A stretch of 64,000 nucleotides of DNA, from assembly GCF_015351245.1 (NCBI RefSeq), contig NZ_JADKSO010000001.1:868001-932000 (forward strand), written 5' to 3'. How positions within the stretch are numbered: position 1 is the stretch's first letter; every line of letters begins with the position of its first letter. The position numbers and the translations under genes are program-made. The notes beneath the pieces are model-generated. The model saw nothing but the letters and a program-made list of their open reading frames with translations. It searched no databases and was not told the DNA's origin. Source of the DNA: Rathayibacter sp. VKM Ac-2879. Lineage in GTDB: Bacteria; Actinomycetota; Actinomycetes; Actinomycetales; Microbacteriaceae. Shown here piece after piece: positions 41,752-49,362 of the stretch.

Positions 41752-42837
41752 ATGAGGGCTAAAGGGTTCGGACTCACTGTGCTGGCAGGCATCTCTATCG
41801 CGGGCTCAGCATTCGTCGCAGGCCTTGCCCTTTCCGCGTCACCTGTCATCCCGCAGTCCGCTGCTTTTGATTCGTCGGCGCAGGCGAATTTCGAATTGAC
41901 GTCTCAGACCCTCCTAGATGCTCGTGCTGTGAAGCTGACAGTCGCTCAGGGTGCCCAAACGGAGGTGCAGGTTCCACGGACGGGAACTGTCACGGCCATC
42001 GGATGCGTTCCGGGTATCGCCATTATGTCTTGGAGCAATTTCATCGCGGTGGATGGCGTCAAGTTGCTGAGCCTGGCAACGACCACACCTCTGTATCGTG
42101 ATCTACGCGCTGGAGACAGCGGCGACGACGTTCGGGCGCTGCAAGCTGAGCTGGTGCGCCTCGGTGAGAATGTCCGAGTGGATGGAGTTCTAGGATCAAA
42201 ATCGATCCAGGTCGTGAACAATCGAATTCGTGAAATTGGCGGCGTTCCCTCGTCGGTTGATACGATCTCGAAAGATGAAGTCGTTTGGCTGCCGATGGAA
42301 ACGGGAACGGCGGCATCGTGCCCTATTGCGCTCGGAGCGTCAGTCGCGACCGGGGATGTCGTCGCCGCGCTGGAAACACAAGCGACAGGCGCCAACGTGA
42401 GTGCGCTCCCAAGCGATCTAGTTCCCGGACCTCGAGTCGCTGTAGTGGGTGATCTCCGTCTCGCGGTCGACGAATCCGGACGAATTGTGTCCTCGGAAGA
42501 GATTGCCACCCTGCGAGCAAGCCCGACGTTCGCGCAGGCATCTCAAGGTTCCGATGTGTCCGGCGCGGCCGGAAGCGCGCAGCCTGAGGCTTCGGGCGGC
42601 GGGGTGGTCATTGACGCAAGTCTCGAGCTCGCTTCGCCTCTCGAAACGTGGGCGGTCCCTCCAGGCGCTGTCTTCGCTTTGAACAATGCGCGTGGTTGTG
42701 TCAGCTCAAACGGAGAAAGTCTCGTCGTAGATGTCGTAGGATCCGAGCTTGGCAAGACATATGTTCTGTTTCCGAATTCTGAGGTGCCACAAAGTGTGGA
42801 TGTCTTAGCCGACCCTCCGAGTACGTGTCAGGCCTAG
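41752..42837 (+). CDS. Membrane-anchored peptidoglycan-binding-domain protein of the bacteriocin cluster
   Basis: A 361-residue protein with an N-terminal membrane anchor (VLAGISIAGSAFVAGLALSASP). It contains a PG_binding_1-like domain (about residues 118-155: YRDLRAGDSGDDVRALQAELVRLG...VDGVLGSKSI) embedded between beta segments that resemble membrane-fusion (HlyD-like) adaptors. This architecture is known from actinobacterial ABC systems of the MacB type, where the adaptor links the transporter to the wall. ATG 41752 is chosen as the start of the signal anchor; a GTG at 41719 is possible. The 3' end overlaps an alternative start of the ATPase gene. Confidence 0.75.
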   Translation: MRAKGFGLTVLAGISIAGSAFVAGLALSASPVIPQSAAFDSSAQANFELTSQTLLDARAVKLTVAQGAQTEVQVPRTGTVTAIGCVPGIAIMSWSNFIAVDGVKLLSLATTTPLYRDLRAGDSGDDVRALQAELVRLGENVRVDGVLGSKSIQVVNNRIREIGGVPSSVDTISKDEVVWLPMETGTAASCPIALGASVATGDVVAALETQATGANVSALPSDLVPGPRVAVVGDLRLAVDESGRIVSSEEIATLRASPTFAQASQGSDVSGAAGSAQPEASGGGVVIDASLELASPLETWAVPPGAVFALNNARGCVSSNGESLVVDVVGSELGKTYVLFPNSEVPQSVDVLADPPSTCQA

Positions 42838-42866
42838 AATTGAGCGACACCTCGAGGGATCCGAAT

Positions 42867-43466
42867 ATGAAGTCCGTCGAGCTGCTCGAGGTACAACATT
42901 CTTTTAACGGCAAAGGATTCTTGTTCGCTCCTATGTCTCACATCTTCCTGCCCTCGCGGAGCTACGCCCTCATGGGACCATCGGGCTCCGGAAAGTCCAC
43001 GCTCCTGGGCATCGTAGCCGGTTCTGTGGATCCGACGTCAGGGTCAATCGTGAAGACTGGTATCACAAGTACTGGCTGGGTGTTTCAAAATCCTCACGGA
43101 TCCGCGAGAAGAACAGCCGTTGACCACGTTGTATTGCCTTTGCTCGCAAAAGGCGAGAAACGTAAGGCCGCCGAGGAACAAGCCATGTCCTTGCTTGAAA
43201 CGTTTGGATTGCGGGACAGAAAAGGCGCGCCGTTCGCTCAGCTTTCTGGTGGCGAGGCTCAGCGTCTGATGCTAGCAAGAGCAGTTGCATTCTCGCCAGA
43301 TCTGCTCCTAGTTGACGAGCCGACTGCACAGCTCGACACCAAGACAGCGGAAGTGGTCATCGAGGCACTAGCGCAGGTCTCCAGCGGTGGAAGCATTGTG
43401 GTCGTTGCAACACATGACCCGCGTGCGGCCTCGGCCTGCAGCACGACCATCGAGCTGGTGGTCTGA
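42867..43466 (+). CDS. ABC transporter ATP-binding protein of the bacteriocin cluster
   Basis: A 199-residue ABC ATPase with all motifs: Walker A GPSGSGKST (about residues 36-44), Q-loop VFQNPHG, signature LSGGEAQR, Walker B LLLVDEP, and the switch His in ATHDPRA. By length and motif style it belongs to the MacB/LolD-type group that works with FtsX-like permeases. ATG 42867 has GAGGGAT upstream; a GTG at 42825 overlapping the preceding gene is the alternative. It should energise export of, or immunity to, the lactococcin-like peptide together with the permease 1 bp downstream. Confidence 0.9.
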   Translation: MKSVELLEVQHSFNGKGFLFAPMSHIFLPSRSYALMGPSGSGKSTLLGIVAGSVDPTSGSIVKTGITSTGWVFQNPHGSARRTAVDHVVLPLLAKGEKRKAAEEQAMSLLETFGLRDRKGAPFAQLSGGEAQRLMLARAVAFSPDLLLVDEPTAQLDTKTAEVVIEALAQVSSGGSIVVVATHDPRAASACSTTIELVV

Positions 43467-43467
43467 A

Positions 43468-44532
43468 TTGCGGCTTTCGGTTGTGCTTTCCGAGGCCTTG
43501 AGAAACGTTTCCACTCGTACGAGCAAGCCTCTCTTCGCATTTGTCTGCTTCGTTGTGGTGGTTGGCTCATTGTGTGTTTATGACGCCGTCACCGTTACGT
43601 CCGTTCTTGGGAAGTTCCGGGAATTTCAGGCGGCTGGGGCAACAATCTCGACCGTGAGTTCTGCAAATAGCGTAATTGGAACCGCTTGTGAACGTCTTGC
43701 AAGAGTGTCGGGCGCTCGCGCAGCGGGAGCGTTGTCGGAGGGCGAAGGCGTTGTCTTCGAAGCCCTTCCATCTTCTGCGGTGCCATCGAAAAGAGTGACT
43801 CCTAAGTTCATCGAACTTCTCGACAATCAGCACGATCCCGGAGTTGCCGGCCTGTATTTCTCTCAAGACGTAGCCACCGCGTTGAGCGTCGGGGTCGGGG
43901 ATGTCGTTCCGACTAAGAGCGGTCCTGTTTCGGTTGCGGGAATTTTCAACTACCCTGACGACGGACGACTTCCCGGGCTCGGCTGGTCGGTTCTAGTGCC
44001 GGCACCGGCGAATGAAATGTTTGACTCTTGTTGGCTCGATGTCCCGTTTGTTCAGTCGCAAGCCGCATCATTTATCCTCACGGCGGTCGCCCCGGGCAAC
44101 GTCGAGAAGCCGACCGTGAGTCAGCTGAACAGCCGATTGGGTGAGAATTATGATGTCGCAGAAGTTGTAGATACTCGGCAATCATTAATTGCGATTCCCA
44201 GCGCGCTTATTTTTGCGATTTCTCTGGGCTATGCCTTGACTCGGTCCCGTCGCCTCGAACTGTCATCGGCGTTGCACGTTGGTGTAAGAAGATCAGCCCT
44301 CGTGGTGCAGGCCACTGCCGAGAACTCCATTTGGCTTATAGCGGCGAACATCACGATCTTCTCCTGTGCGGCGTTTGTCGTGATACTCGAATCTCCGATT
44401 GATCGAGGTGCGATCTTGCTCGGAGTTGGGCGAATTGTTATTTTGGCGTCTATGGCATTGTTGCTCGGTTCTTGTCTAGGTGTAGCGGTTACTCGGGAAC
44501 GGCATATGTTCCGTTATTTTAAGGAGCGATGA
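43468..44532 (+). CDS. ABC transporter permease (FtsX/MacB-like) of the bacteriocin cluster
   Basis: A 354-residue membrane protein with the four-helix FtsX/MacB layout. There is one N-terminal helix (PLFAFVCFVVVVGSLCVYDAV), a long extracytoplasmic domain of about 200 residues, and three C-terminal helices (IAIPSALIFAISLGYAL, AANITIFSCAAFVVIL, IVILASMALLLGSCLGVAV). The TTG at 43468 lies 1 bp after the ATPase stop and follows GGTGG; a GTG 15 bp further is another option. The classical lactococcin-972 clusters instead encode a larger multi-span integral protein, so this is a variant transporter. Confidence 0.8.
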   Translation: MRLSVVLSEALRNVSTRTSKPLFAFVCFVVVVGSLCVYDAVTVTSVLGKFREFQAAGATISTVSSANSVIGTACERLARVSGARAAGALSEGEGVVFEALPSSAVPSKRVTPKFIELLDNQHDPGVAGLYFSQDVATALSVGVGDVVPTKSGPVSVAGIFNYPDDGRLPGLGWSVLVPAPANEMFDSCWLDVPFVQSQAASFILTAVAPGNVEKPTVSQLNSRLGENYDVAEVVDTRQSLIAIPSALIFAISLGYALTRSRRLELSSALHVGVRRSALVVQATAENSIWLIAANITIFSCAAFVVILESPIDRGAILLGVGRIVILASMALLLGSCLGVAVTRERHMFRYFKER

Positions 44533-44963
44533 GGACCGATTTGTTATGGACTGGGCGTCGGCGCGCCGACGATGTTGCGCGCGTGACTCAAGCCGAAGGG
44601 GCCAGCGAAGGTGACTAGCCGACGATCCGTTCGACCGTCTCCGCCCAGCTCTTCGCCGTGTGCTTTTGACGTAGCCGGGCGCTGAGCTGTCCCGTTTCAT
44701 TCTGGTTACTCCTCGATAAAACATCGAGTACTCGATATTTCAATGCCATCAAGTAAAACTCCTCGTCGGTTATGGGTTCCGCACGCGGAACTCAACATGC
44801 ATTTCTCAACTCGCTATCCTTTGTCAGAATACGCACGGTAATCCGAGGAAATCTTGCAGTCTTATTCCTGAGGTCTGATTCGTTCGTGTCGTTCTAGGGA
44901 CATCGATTTCTCGCGCGAGAGAAGGGAAGTTCCTACACTTTCGATTCCCGGAACGAGAAGTTG
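44533..44963. other. AT-rich junction with gene debris
   Basis: About 430 bp. A minus-strand tail ending at 44615 reads LSARLRQKHTAKSWAETVERIVG before a stop, which looks like the C-terminus of a deleted gene. An exact 14-bp palindrome ATCGAGTACTCGAT lies at 44723-44736. The rest is AT-rich without coding signs. Confidence 0.4.
44723..44736. repeat. Perfect 14-bp palindrome
   Basis: ATCGAGTACTCGAT in an AT-rich junction downstream of the bacteriocin cluster. It could be a recombination or regulator site; nothing further supports either. Confidence 0.5.
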
Positions 44964-45622
44964 ATGCGCTATGGCTCTACTGCAGGTTTGAATTCTGGGC
45001 AGGTCACGGAATGGGTTGCTCGGATATTCCAGATCTTCTCATTCCGCCCGTCAATACCGGGAGCACCTGCTGCGTTGAACCTGCGGCAGCAGGTGCTCGT
45101 CGCGCTGCTGCTGTCGCGGCAGAACCTGAACCAGGCCGTCATCGCAGACTTGCCCGATATCTCGCAGCCCGCGGTCTCCCAGAGCTACCGGCAGATCGTT
45201 CGACGTGCCGACGCGGAACCGCGCCGACCGGTCGATCGAACCACTCCGGGAAGCGACACCGCCAAGGCGTGAACGTGCAAACCGCGGCCGATCCTCGCCG
45301 TATCGGAACCCGCGCAGGCGCCAGACACGACCGCGCCGCACTCACAGCTTTGCATCTGGGAGCTGATCCTCGATGACACAGACTGAATCGCCGACCCCGG
45401 CCACATCGGCACCACAGCAATCACCCCCCGCAAACGATCCCGCACCGAAACGCTCGACAACAATACGAAGAAAACGAACCGACACATCTCCATCATCCGC
45501 TCGTCATCCAACGACGCATCGCCCACGGGAAGAACTGGAAGATCCTTTCGACGGGATACCGAAGATGACTGGGCGAACTCCCCTACCTCATTCGCATCGT
45601 CACCGCACTCGCACTCTACTGA
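44964..45622 (+). pseudogene. IS5-type transposase with internal deletion
   Basis: The N-terminal part is an intact HTH segment of a DDE transposase (about 45070-45210): QQVLVALLLSRQNLNQAVIADLPDISQP, then SQSYRQIVRRAD. The C-terminus of the same family reappears at about 45515-45622 as HGKNWKILSTGYRR-stop-LGELPYLIRIVTALALY. The DDE core between is missing and a TGA interrupts the tail. Only about 300 bp of unrelated sequence joins the two ends, so this is a deletion derivative. Confidence 0.7.
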
Positions 45623-45877
45623 ACCGGCCGGTAAACAACCTTTTGAATAACGCTCCCAGAAGCTCATGCGCGAGGGGTTCGCGCCTCTCGAATTCATGGA
45701 AATCGCGAAGATCTACGTGAACGCCGAGCGCCACGCCGATATGTTCTGTCTCTACATCGACTACTGCACCAAGATGGCCGACGTGTAGCAATCGGATGGT
45801 TCCGGCGGGCATTGGCGCTCTCGTTGTTTTTCTACACTTCCCGCGATGACACTGAGACGCCATAATGGGGCACAGCT

Positions 45878-46156
45878 ATGAAAGATGACCAATTCGACAG
45901 AATCTTCAGCTATATGACCAAGCGCGTCGATGCGCTCGACAGCCGTTTTGATTCGTTCGATGAGCGCCTGGATCGATTCGATGGAAGCATTGTAGAAATT
46001 CGAGGAGAGCTCGTGCAGATCAACGGTCGTCTCGACCGCGTCGAAGCCGTGAAGGACACCCTTGAATGCCAAGCCAACGCGATCTCCAACGAGCACGAGC
46101 ATGCCCTCAGGGATCACGAGCGCCGTCTCAAGAAGCTTGAGCGACGCCCGGTGTAG
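45878..46156 (+). CDS. Small coiled-coil protein, function unknown
   Basis: A 92-residue, highly charged helical protein with a heptad pattern (FDRIFSYMTKRVDALDSRFD, then DERLDRFDGSIVEIRGELVQ and NGRLDRVEAVKDTL). Similar short coiled-coil proteins are common orphans in this bacterial family. No membrane segment and no signal peptide. GGGGCAC lies upstream of ATG 45878. It sits between transposase remains and the HAD operon with no obvious partner. Confidence 0.65.
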   Translation: MKDDQFDRIFSYMTKRVDALDSRFDSFDERLDRFDGSIVEIRGELVQINGRLDRVEAVKDTLECQANAISNEHEHALRDHERRLKKLERRPV

Positions 46157-46366
46157 CGTGGCTTCATGCTCCGGTCGCGCTCAGCGAGATCTTATCACCC
46201 TTGGCATGAGCTGCCTCGTACGCACCTCGGCTGGCGTTGGAGAGCACACCACCGTGGGTGGTCACTGGGTAGCCGTTCGCTCGGCCCCACTCTCAGATCT
46301 TGTGATCGCGGTTCTGTTGGTGGATGTGCAGGAGCACCTACCGGTTCTTTGGGTGGCCAGGAGATC

Positions 46367-46513
46367 ATGCGGGAGATGGAGGGCATCGCTCTCTGGCTCG
46401 AGGCATTCCTCGAGGAGAAGGGCTTCGCGACGACACGCGGCACCTCTTCGACGTTGTCCTTCTTGCGGGAAGCCGTCGACTCCGACGAGTCGCTCGGGGA
46501 GCGCTATGCCTGA
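46367..46513 (+). CDS. Small 48-residue protein coupled to the HAD phosphatase
   Basis: A short acidic, mostly helical protein (REMEGIALWLEAFLEEKGFA at the start). AGGAG lies 4-8 nt before ATG 46367, and the stop overlaps the start of the HAD gene by 8 nt. The strong ribosome binding site and the overlap support a real gene, possibly a small partner or a coupling leader. No family recognised. Confidence 0.5.
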   Translation: MREMEGIALWLEAFLEEKGFATTRGTSSTLSFLREAVDSDESLGERYA

Positions 46514-47297
46514 CCGCGAGACGCTCGTGCTCTGCGACCTGGACGGCACGCTCTACCAGCGGGAGGAACTCGTCCCGGGCGCCGATCGGGCGGTGGCTTC
46601 GTTGAGATCCCTCGCCACCCTCCGCTTCATGACCAATACGGATTCGACGCCCACCGACACCATCGCCCGGCGTCTGGAGGGACTGGGCCTCGGGCCTATG
46701 GACGTCGCCGACGTCTTCACCCCGGTCGCGGCCGCATCGCGACGACTCGCGGGTCTCGGGCGGGCTGTGCTCATGGTCAACCAGGGTGTCGCGAGTGAAT
46801 TGGGCGCAGTGGTCCACCCGGTCTCTTCACGGGGAGAACCGGCGGACGCCGTAGTCGTCGGCGATGTCGCGGGGTTGCTTGACTACGAACTGCTCGACCG
46901 CGCGTTCGACGCGATCCGTCGCGGCGCTCAGCTGCTCGCTCTGCAGCGAGGCCGCTACTTCCGTGCAGCGGACGGAGACCACATCGACACGGGAGCGGTC
47001 GTGGCGGCGCTCGAGTACGCGACGGGTGCGACGGCCCAGGTCCTCGGCAAGCCGAGCGTCGATTTCGTCGAGCTCGCGATCGCCTCGGCCGGAGGGCGGG
47101 ATCGATTCCGGCGCATTGTCGTCGTGGGTGACGACCGTTCGAGCGACATCAGGATGGCGGTGGACGCCGCCCTCGAATCCGTCCAAGTGCGCACCGGCAA
47201 AGCGAGCGATCAGGTGGGGGATCCCAGCCTGCCGGTCGCCGATCACGTGATTGACAGCATCTCCGATCTCGTCCAGCTGGTCGGCGGCCGACCGTGA
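46506..47297 (+). CDS. HAD-IIA family phosphatase
   Basis: A 263-residue HAD-superfamily hydrolase of subfamily IIA (NagD/phosphoglycolate-phosphatase-like). Motif I is LCDLDGTLYQ (nucleophile Asp about residue 10). Motif II is FMTNTDSTP (where family members usually have TNN). A capping insert follows, then GKPSVDFVELAI with the motif III Lys, and IVVVGDDRSSDIRMAVDAAL as motif IV. It probably acts on a small phosphorylated metabolite. The stop overlaps the next gene's ATG (ATGA), so phosphatase and phosphodiesterase are co-translated. Confidence 0.88.
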   Translation: MPDRETLVLCDLDGTLYQREELVPGADRAVASLRSLATLRFMTNTDSTPTDTIARRLEGLGLGPMDVADVFTPVAAASRRLAGLGRAVLMVNQGVASELGAVVHPVSSRGEPADAVVVGDVAGLLDYELLDRAFDAIRRGAQLLALQRGRYFRAADGDHIDTGAVVAALEYATGATAQVLGKPSVDFVELAIASAGGRDRFRRIVVVGDDRSSDIRMAVDAALESVQVRTGKASDQVGDPSLPVADHVIDSISDLVQLVGGRP

Positions 47298-48238
47298 AAG
47301 TCCTCTGGCATATCTGGGACGGGGCGGCAGCCTGGATCGTCGACGCTCTCATCGAGAGATGGACCCTTCCCGTGGTCGCCGGTCTCCGTGCTGACGGGCA
47401 GTGGGGGAGCGCCGAGGCTCCGCGCCCAAATTGTCAGACGCCGACAGGATTGGCGACGCTCCTGACGGGTACGCCTCCCGCTGTGCATGGGATCGCGGGC
47501 TTCTGGGTGCCCGGGCCCGACGCATCGACGCGGAAGACGCCGATCCGTGGTTTCACCGAAGGGCTCCGGCGCGCGGAGACCCTCTGGGAGCGAGACGGCT
47601 TCGACTCGACGATGATCTCGGCCCATGTGCCGTGGGTCATCGCGGCCGACGGCTCCGTGCCACGTTCGACGGTCGTCGCGTCCGATGCGTTGAACGCGCG
47701 GATCGCGTACGAGGGATTCGTCGCTCTCCCGGATCGGGGCGACGCCGAGCTCCCTTTCGCCGACGAAGGCAGCCCGGATGCCGTCGTGACGTGCCGATCC
47801 GACGGGACAATCCACCTCGCCGAAGGAGGACGGACAGTGCTGCTGGGCGACCGATGGCATCCCGTCTGGGCCGCCAATGGCAATGGCCGGTGGTATCGCA
47901 CCGCACGCAACGAGAGCGGCGCGCTCGTGGTGGTCCGCTCGGCGATGTGGCAGACACGGGTGGAAGGCTCCCCGGAGGTCGTCGAGCGGGCGCGAAGAAT
48001 GGAACGCGAGATCGGCCCGTTCCTCGGCGACGGGATGGGATCGCTCTATCGCTCGGGGATCTTCGGCCGACGCCTGATCGATGGCGGCTCAGGAGACGCG
48101 GAACGCATCCTGCTCGAGGCTGCCGAGATCGTCGTCCGGACCATGTGGGGGCCGTTGGATGTGCGCGGACGTTCGGTTGGTGTTCTATCGCGAACGGCCG
48201 TTCCGCAACCGGAGCTGCGTACAGTCGCTGCATGGTGA
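47294..48238 (+). pseudogene. Type I phosphodiesterase/nucleotide pyrophosphatase, C-terminally truncated
   Basis: The first about 290 residues match the alkaline-phosphatase-superfamily phosphodiesterases (PF01663): metal-binding Asp in HIWDGAAAW, nucleophile region NCQTPTGLATLLTG, AVHGIAGFWVPG, and a DSTMISAHVPWV strand. The metal-binding Asp/His residues expected in the C-terminal third are absent. After about 48160 the frame reads unrelated sequence to the stop at 48238. The gene therefore seems cut by a rearrangement. A 67-bp piece of it occurs again at 49042-49108. It overlaps the HAD gene by 4 nt. Confidence 0.7.
47542..47608 (+). repeat. Copy 1 of a 67-bp direct repeat
   Basis: This segment of the phosphodiesterase gene recurs at 49042-49108 with two mismatches, exactly 1500 bp further on. 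Confidence 0.9.
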
Positions 48239-48350
48239 CTGCCGGCCACAACTCGAGTCAGGGTGGGACGCTATCTGCGTTCTATTCGGCGCTACGAGTG
48301 TTGGACAACGACAAGTATGCTGTGACTACGACACAGTAGAACGGAGCATC

Positions 48351-48827
48351 ATGCGCGTCTATTCGGACTTTCACGCAATTGCCGTTGCCGACGAGTATCG
48401 CTGGGACTACTTGGGTACGCGAGAGTGGAAGAATAGGATTTCTGCTAGGACCCCGGACGGGGGTTTGGAAATCTACACCGGTGTGCACGACGGTTACGTC
48501 GAGGTCACAGCAATCCGGGCGGAAACGGCGCCAGCAATTGACCTGGACTCTTGGGAAGTTGTCGGAGAGATGAGTATTTTCTCCGAGGATGGCTCCCTGG
48601 AGGTGCGTTCCCGTGAAGGCGATCCGTTTGAGCAGGAGAGTCTGGCTCAAGGTCCAGGTTGGTACCGGATTCGTGTGTCTGCGCGGGGAAGAGACCGCCA
48701 TTTCGACCAGGCCGTGCTGGAGTCCGGCGAAGAGTACGAGATCGTCGCTTGGTCCGAGACCGAGTTTCGGATGGAGACGAATTTGAAAGCTGCTGATCAT
48801 GTTTCGGTAGAGCTTTCGCTCTGGTGA
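48351..48827 (+). CDS. Hypothetical protein inserted between the two repeat copies
   Basis: A 158-residue acidic protein, predicted beta-rich, with no signal peptide and no recognised family. Visible stretches are MRVYSDFHAIAVADEY, GLEIYTGVHDGYVEVTAI and a closing VSVELSLW. GGAG lies at 5-8 nt before ATG 48351, and a strong terminator follows. Composition is below the genome's GC. Small beta-rich acidic orphans of this kind are often immunity or toxin-associated proteins, but nothing here proves that. Confidence 0.7.
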   Translation: MRVYSDFHAIAVADEYRWDYLGTREWKNRISARTPDGGLEIYTGVHDGYVEVTAIRAETAPAIDLDSWEVVGEMSIFSEDGSLEVRSREGDPFEQESLAQGPGWYRIRVSARGRDRHFDQAVLESGEEYEIVAWSETEFRMETNLKAADHVSVELSLW

Positions 48828-48834
48828 TCCGGCT

Positions 48835-48883
48835 CTTGCACGGAGGCGCGGCGGTGGTTCTTACCGCGGCGCCTCCGTGCAAG
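48835..48883 (+). terminator. Strong hairpin after the hypothetical gene
   Basis: A perfect 15-bp inverted repeat (48835-48849 with 48869-48883), extended inward by a weaker stem, 7 nt after the stop codon. Confidence 0.75.
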
Positions 48884-49350
48884 GCAGCGCGTCGTTTTGC
48901 GCCAGCAGGATGAGTTTGAGCTTCGGCTCTTGCATTTCATACGGCGGCGCGGTTGCTCCTGTTGTAGCTCCGCAATATAGACCTAGTCCCCGCCCTCTCT
49001 CAGCGAGGAACTCTGCCACGGAGTACCTCTGTCCGTAGCCGGATCCGCGGTTTCACCGAAGGGCGCCGGCGCGCGGAGACCCTCTGGGAGCGAGACGGCT
49101 TCGACTCGCTATCGGAGTGACCAGGTTCGAGGTCAGCATCGCGTGCCGCGAAGCCCGCTTCCGCGGAGGCGAACTCCGCCGATCCGCAGGGCTGCGCTCA
49201 CCAGCCCGAAGTCGCAGCGACCGGCGCGCGCTTCGTGCGCTCGTGCGCAGTGGCATGCAAGATTCGTGCGTCGAGTGACGATTCCCGCCGCAAAGGCGAC
49301 GTTTTGCTCGCGCGAAACGCAAAGGAAATGCTGCCGTAACAGATGCTTTC
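48884..49350. other. Rearranged non-coding stretch
   Basis: About 470 bp without a supportable gene. It contains the second copy of the phosphodiesterase fragment (49042-49108), which is not preceded or followed by further homology. The remaining sequence gives open frames with no family signal. Confidence 0.5.
49042..49108 (+). repeat. Copy 2 of the 67-bp direct repeat
   Basis: Matches 47542-47608 (inside the phosphodiesterase gene) with two differences. It begins GATCCGCGGTTTCACC and ends GCTTCGACTCG. Confidence 0.9.
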
Positions 49351-49362
49351 TAACTTTGCGCT

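Noticed and set aside
45666-45788. 40-codon frame starting MREGFAPLEFMEIAKIYV
   Set aside because: Reads like a protein and ends cleanly, but it is too short, has no clear ribosome binding site and lies in transposase debris; could be a real small gene or a remnant.
38412-49350. Search for a direct repeat of the tRNA-Ala 3' end marking an attachment site
   Set aside because: No second copy of the terminal bases was found by eye within the window.
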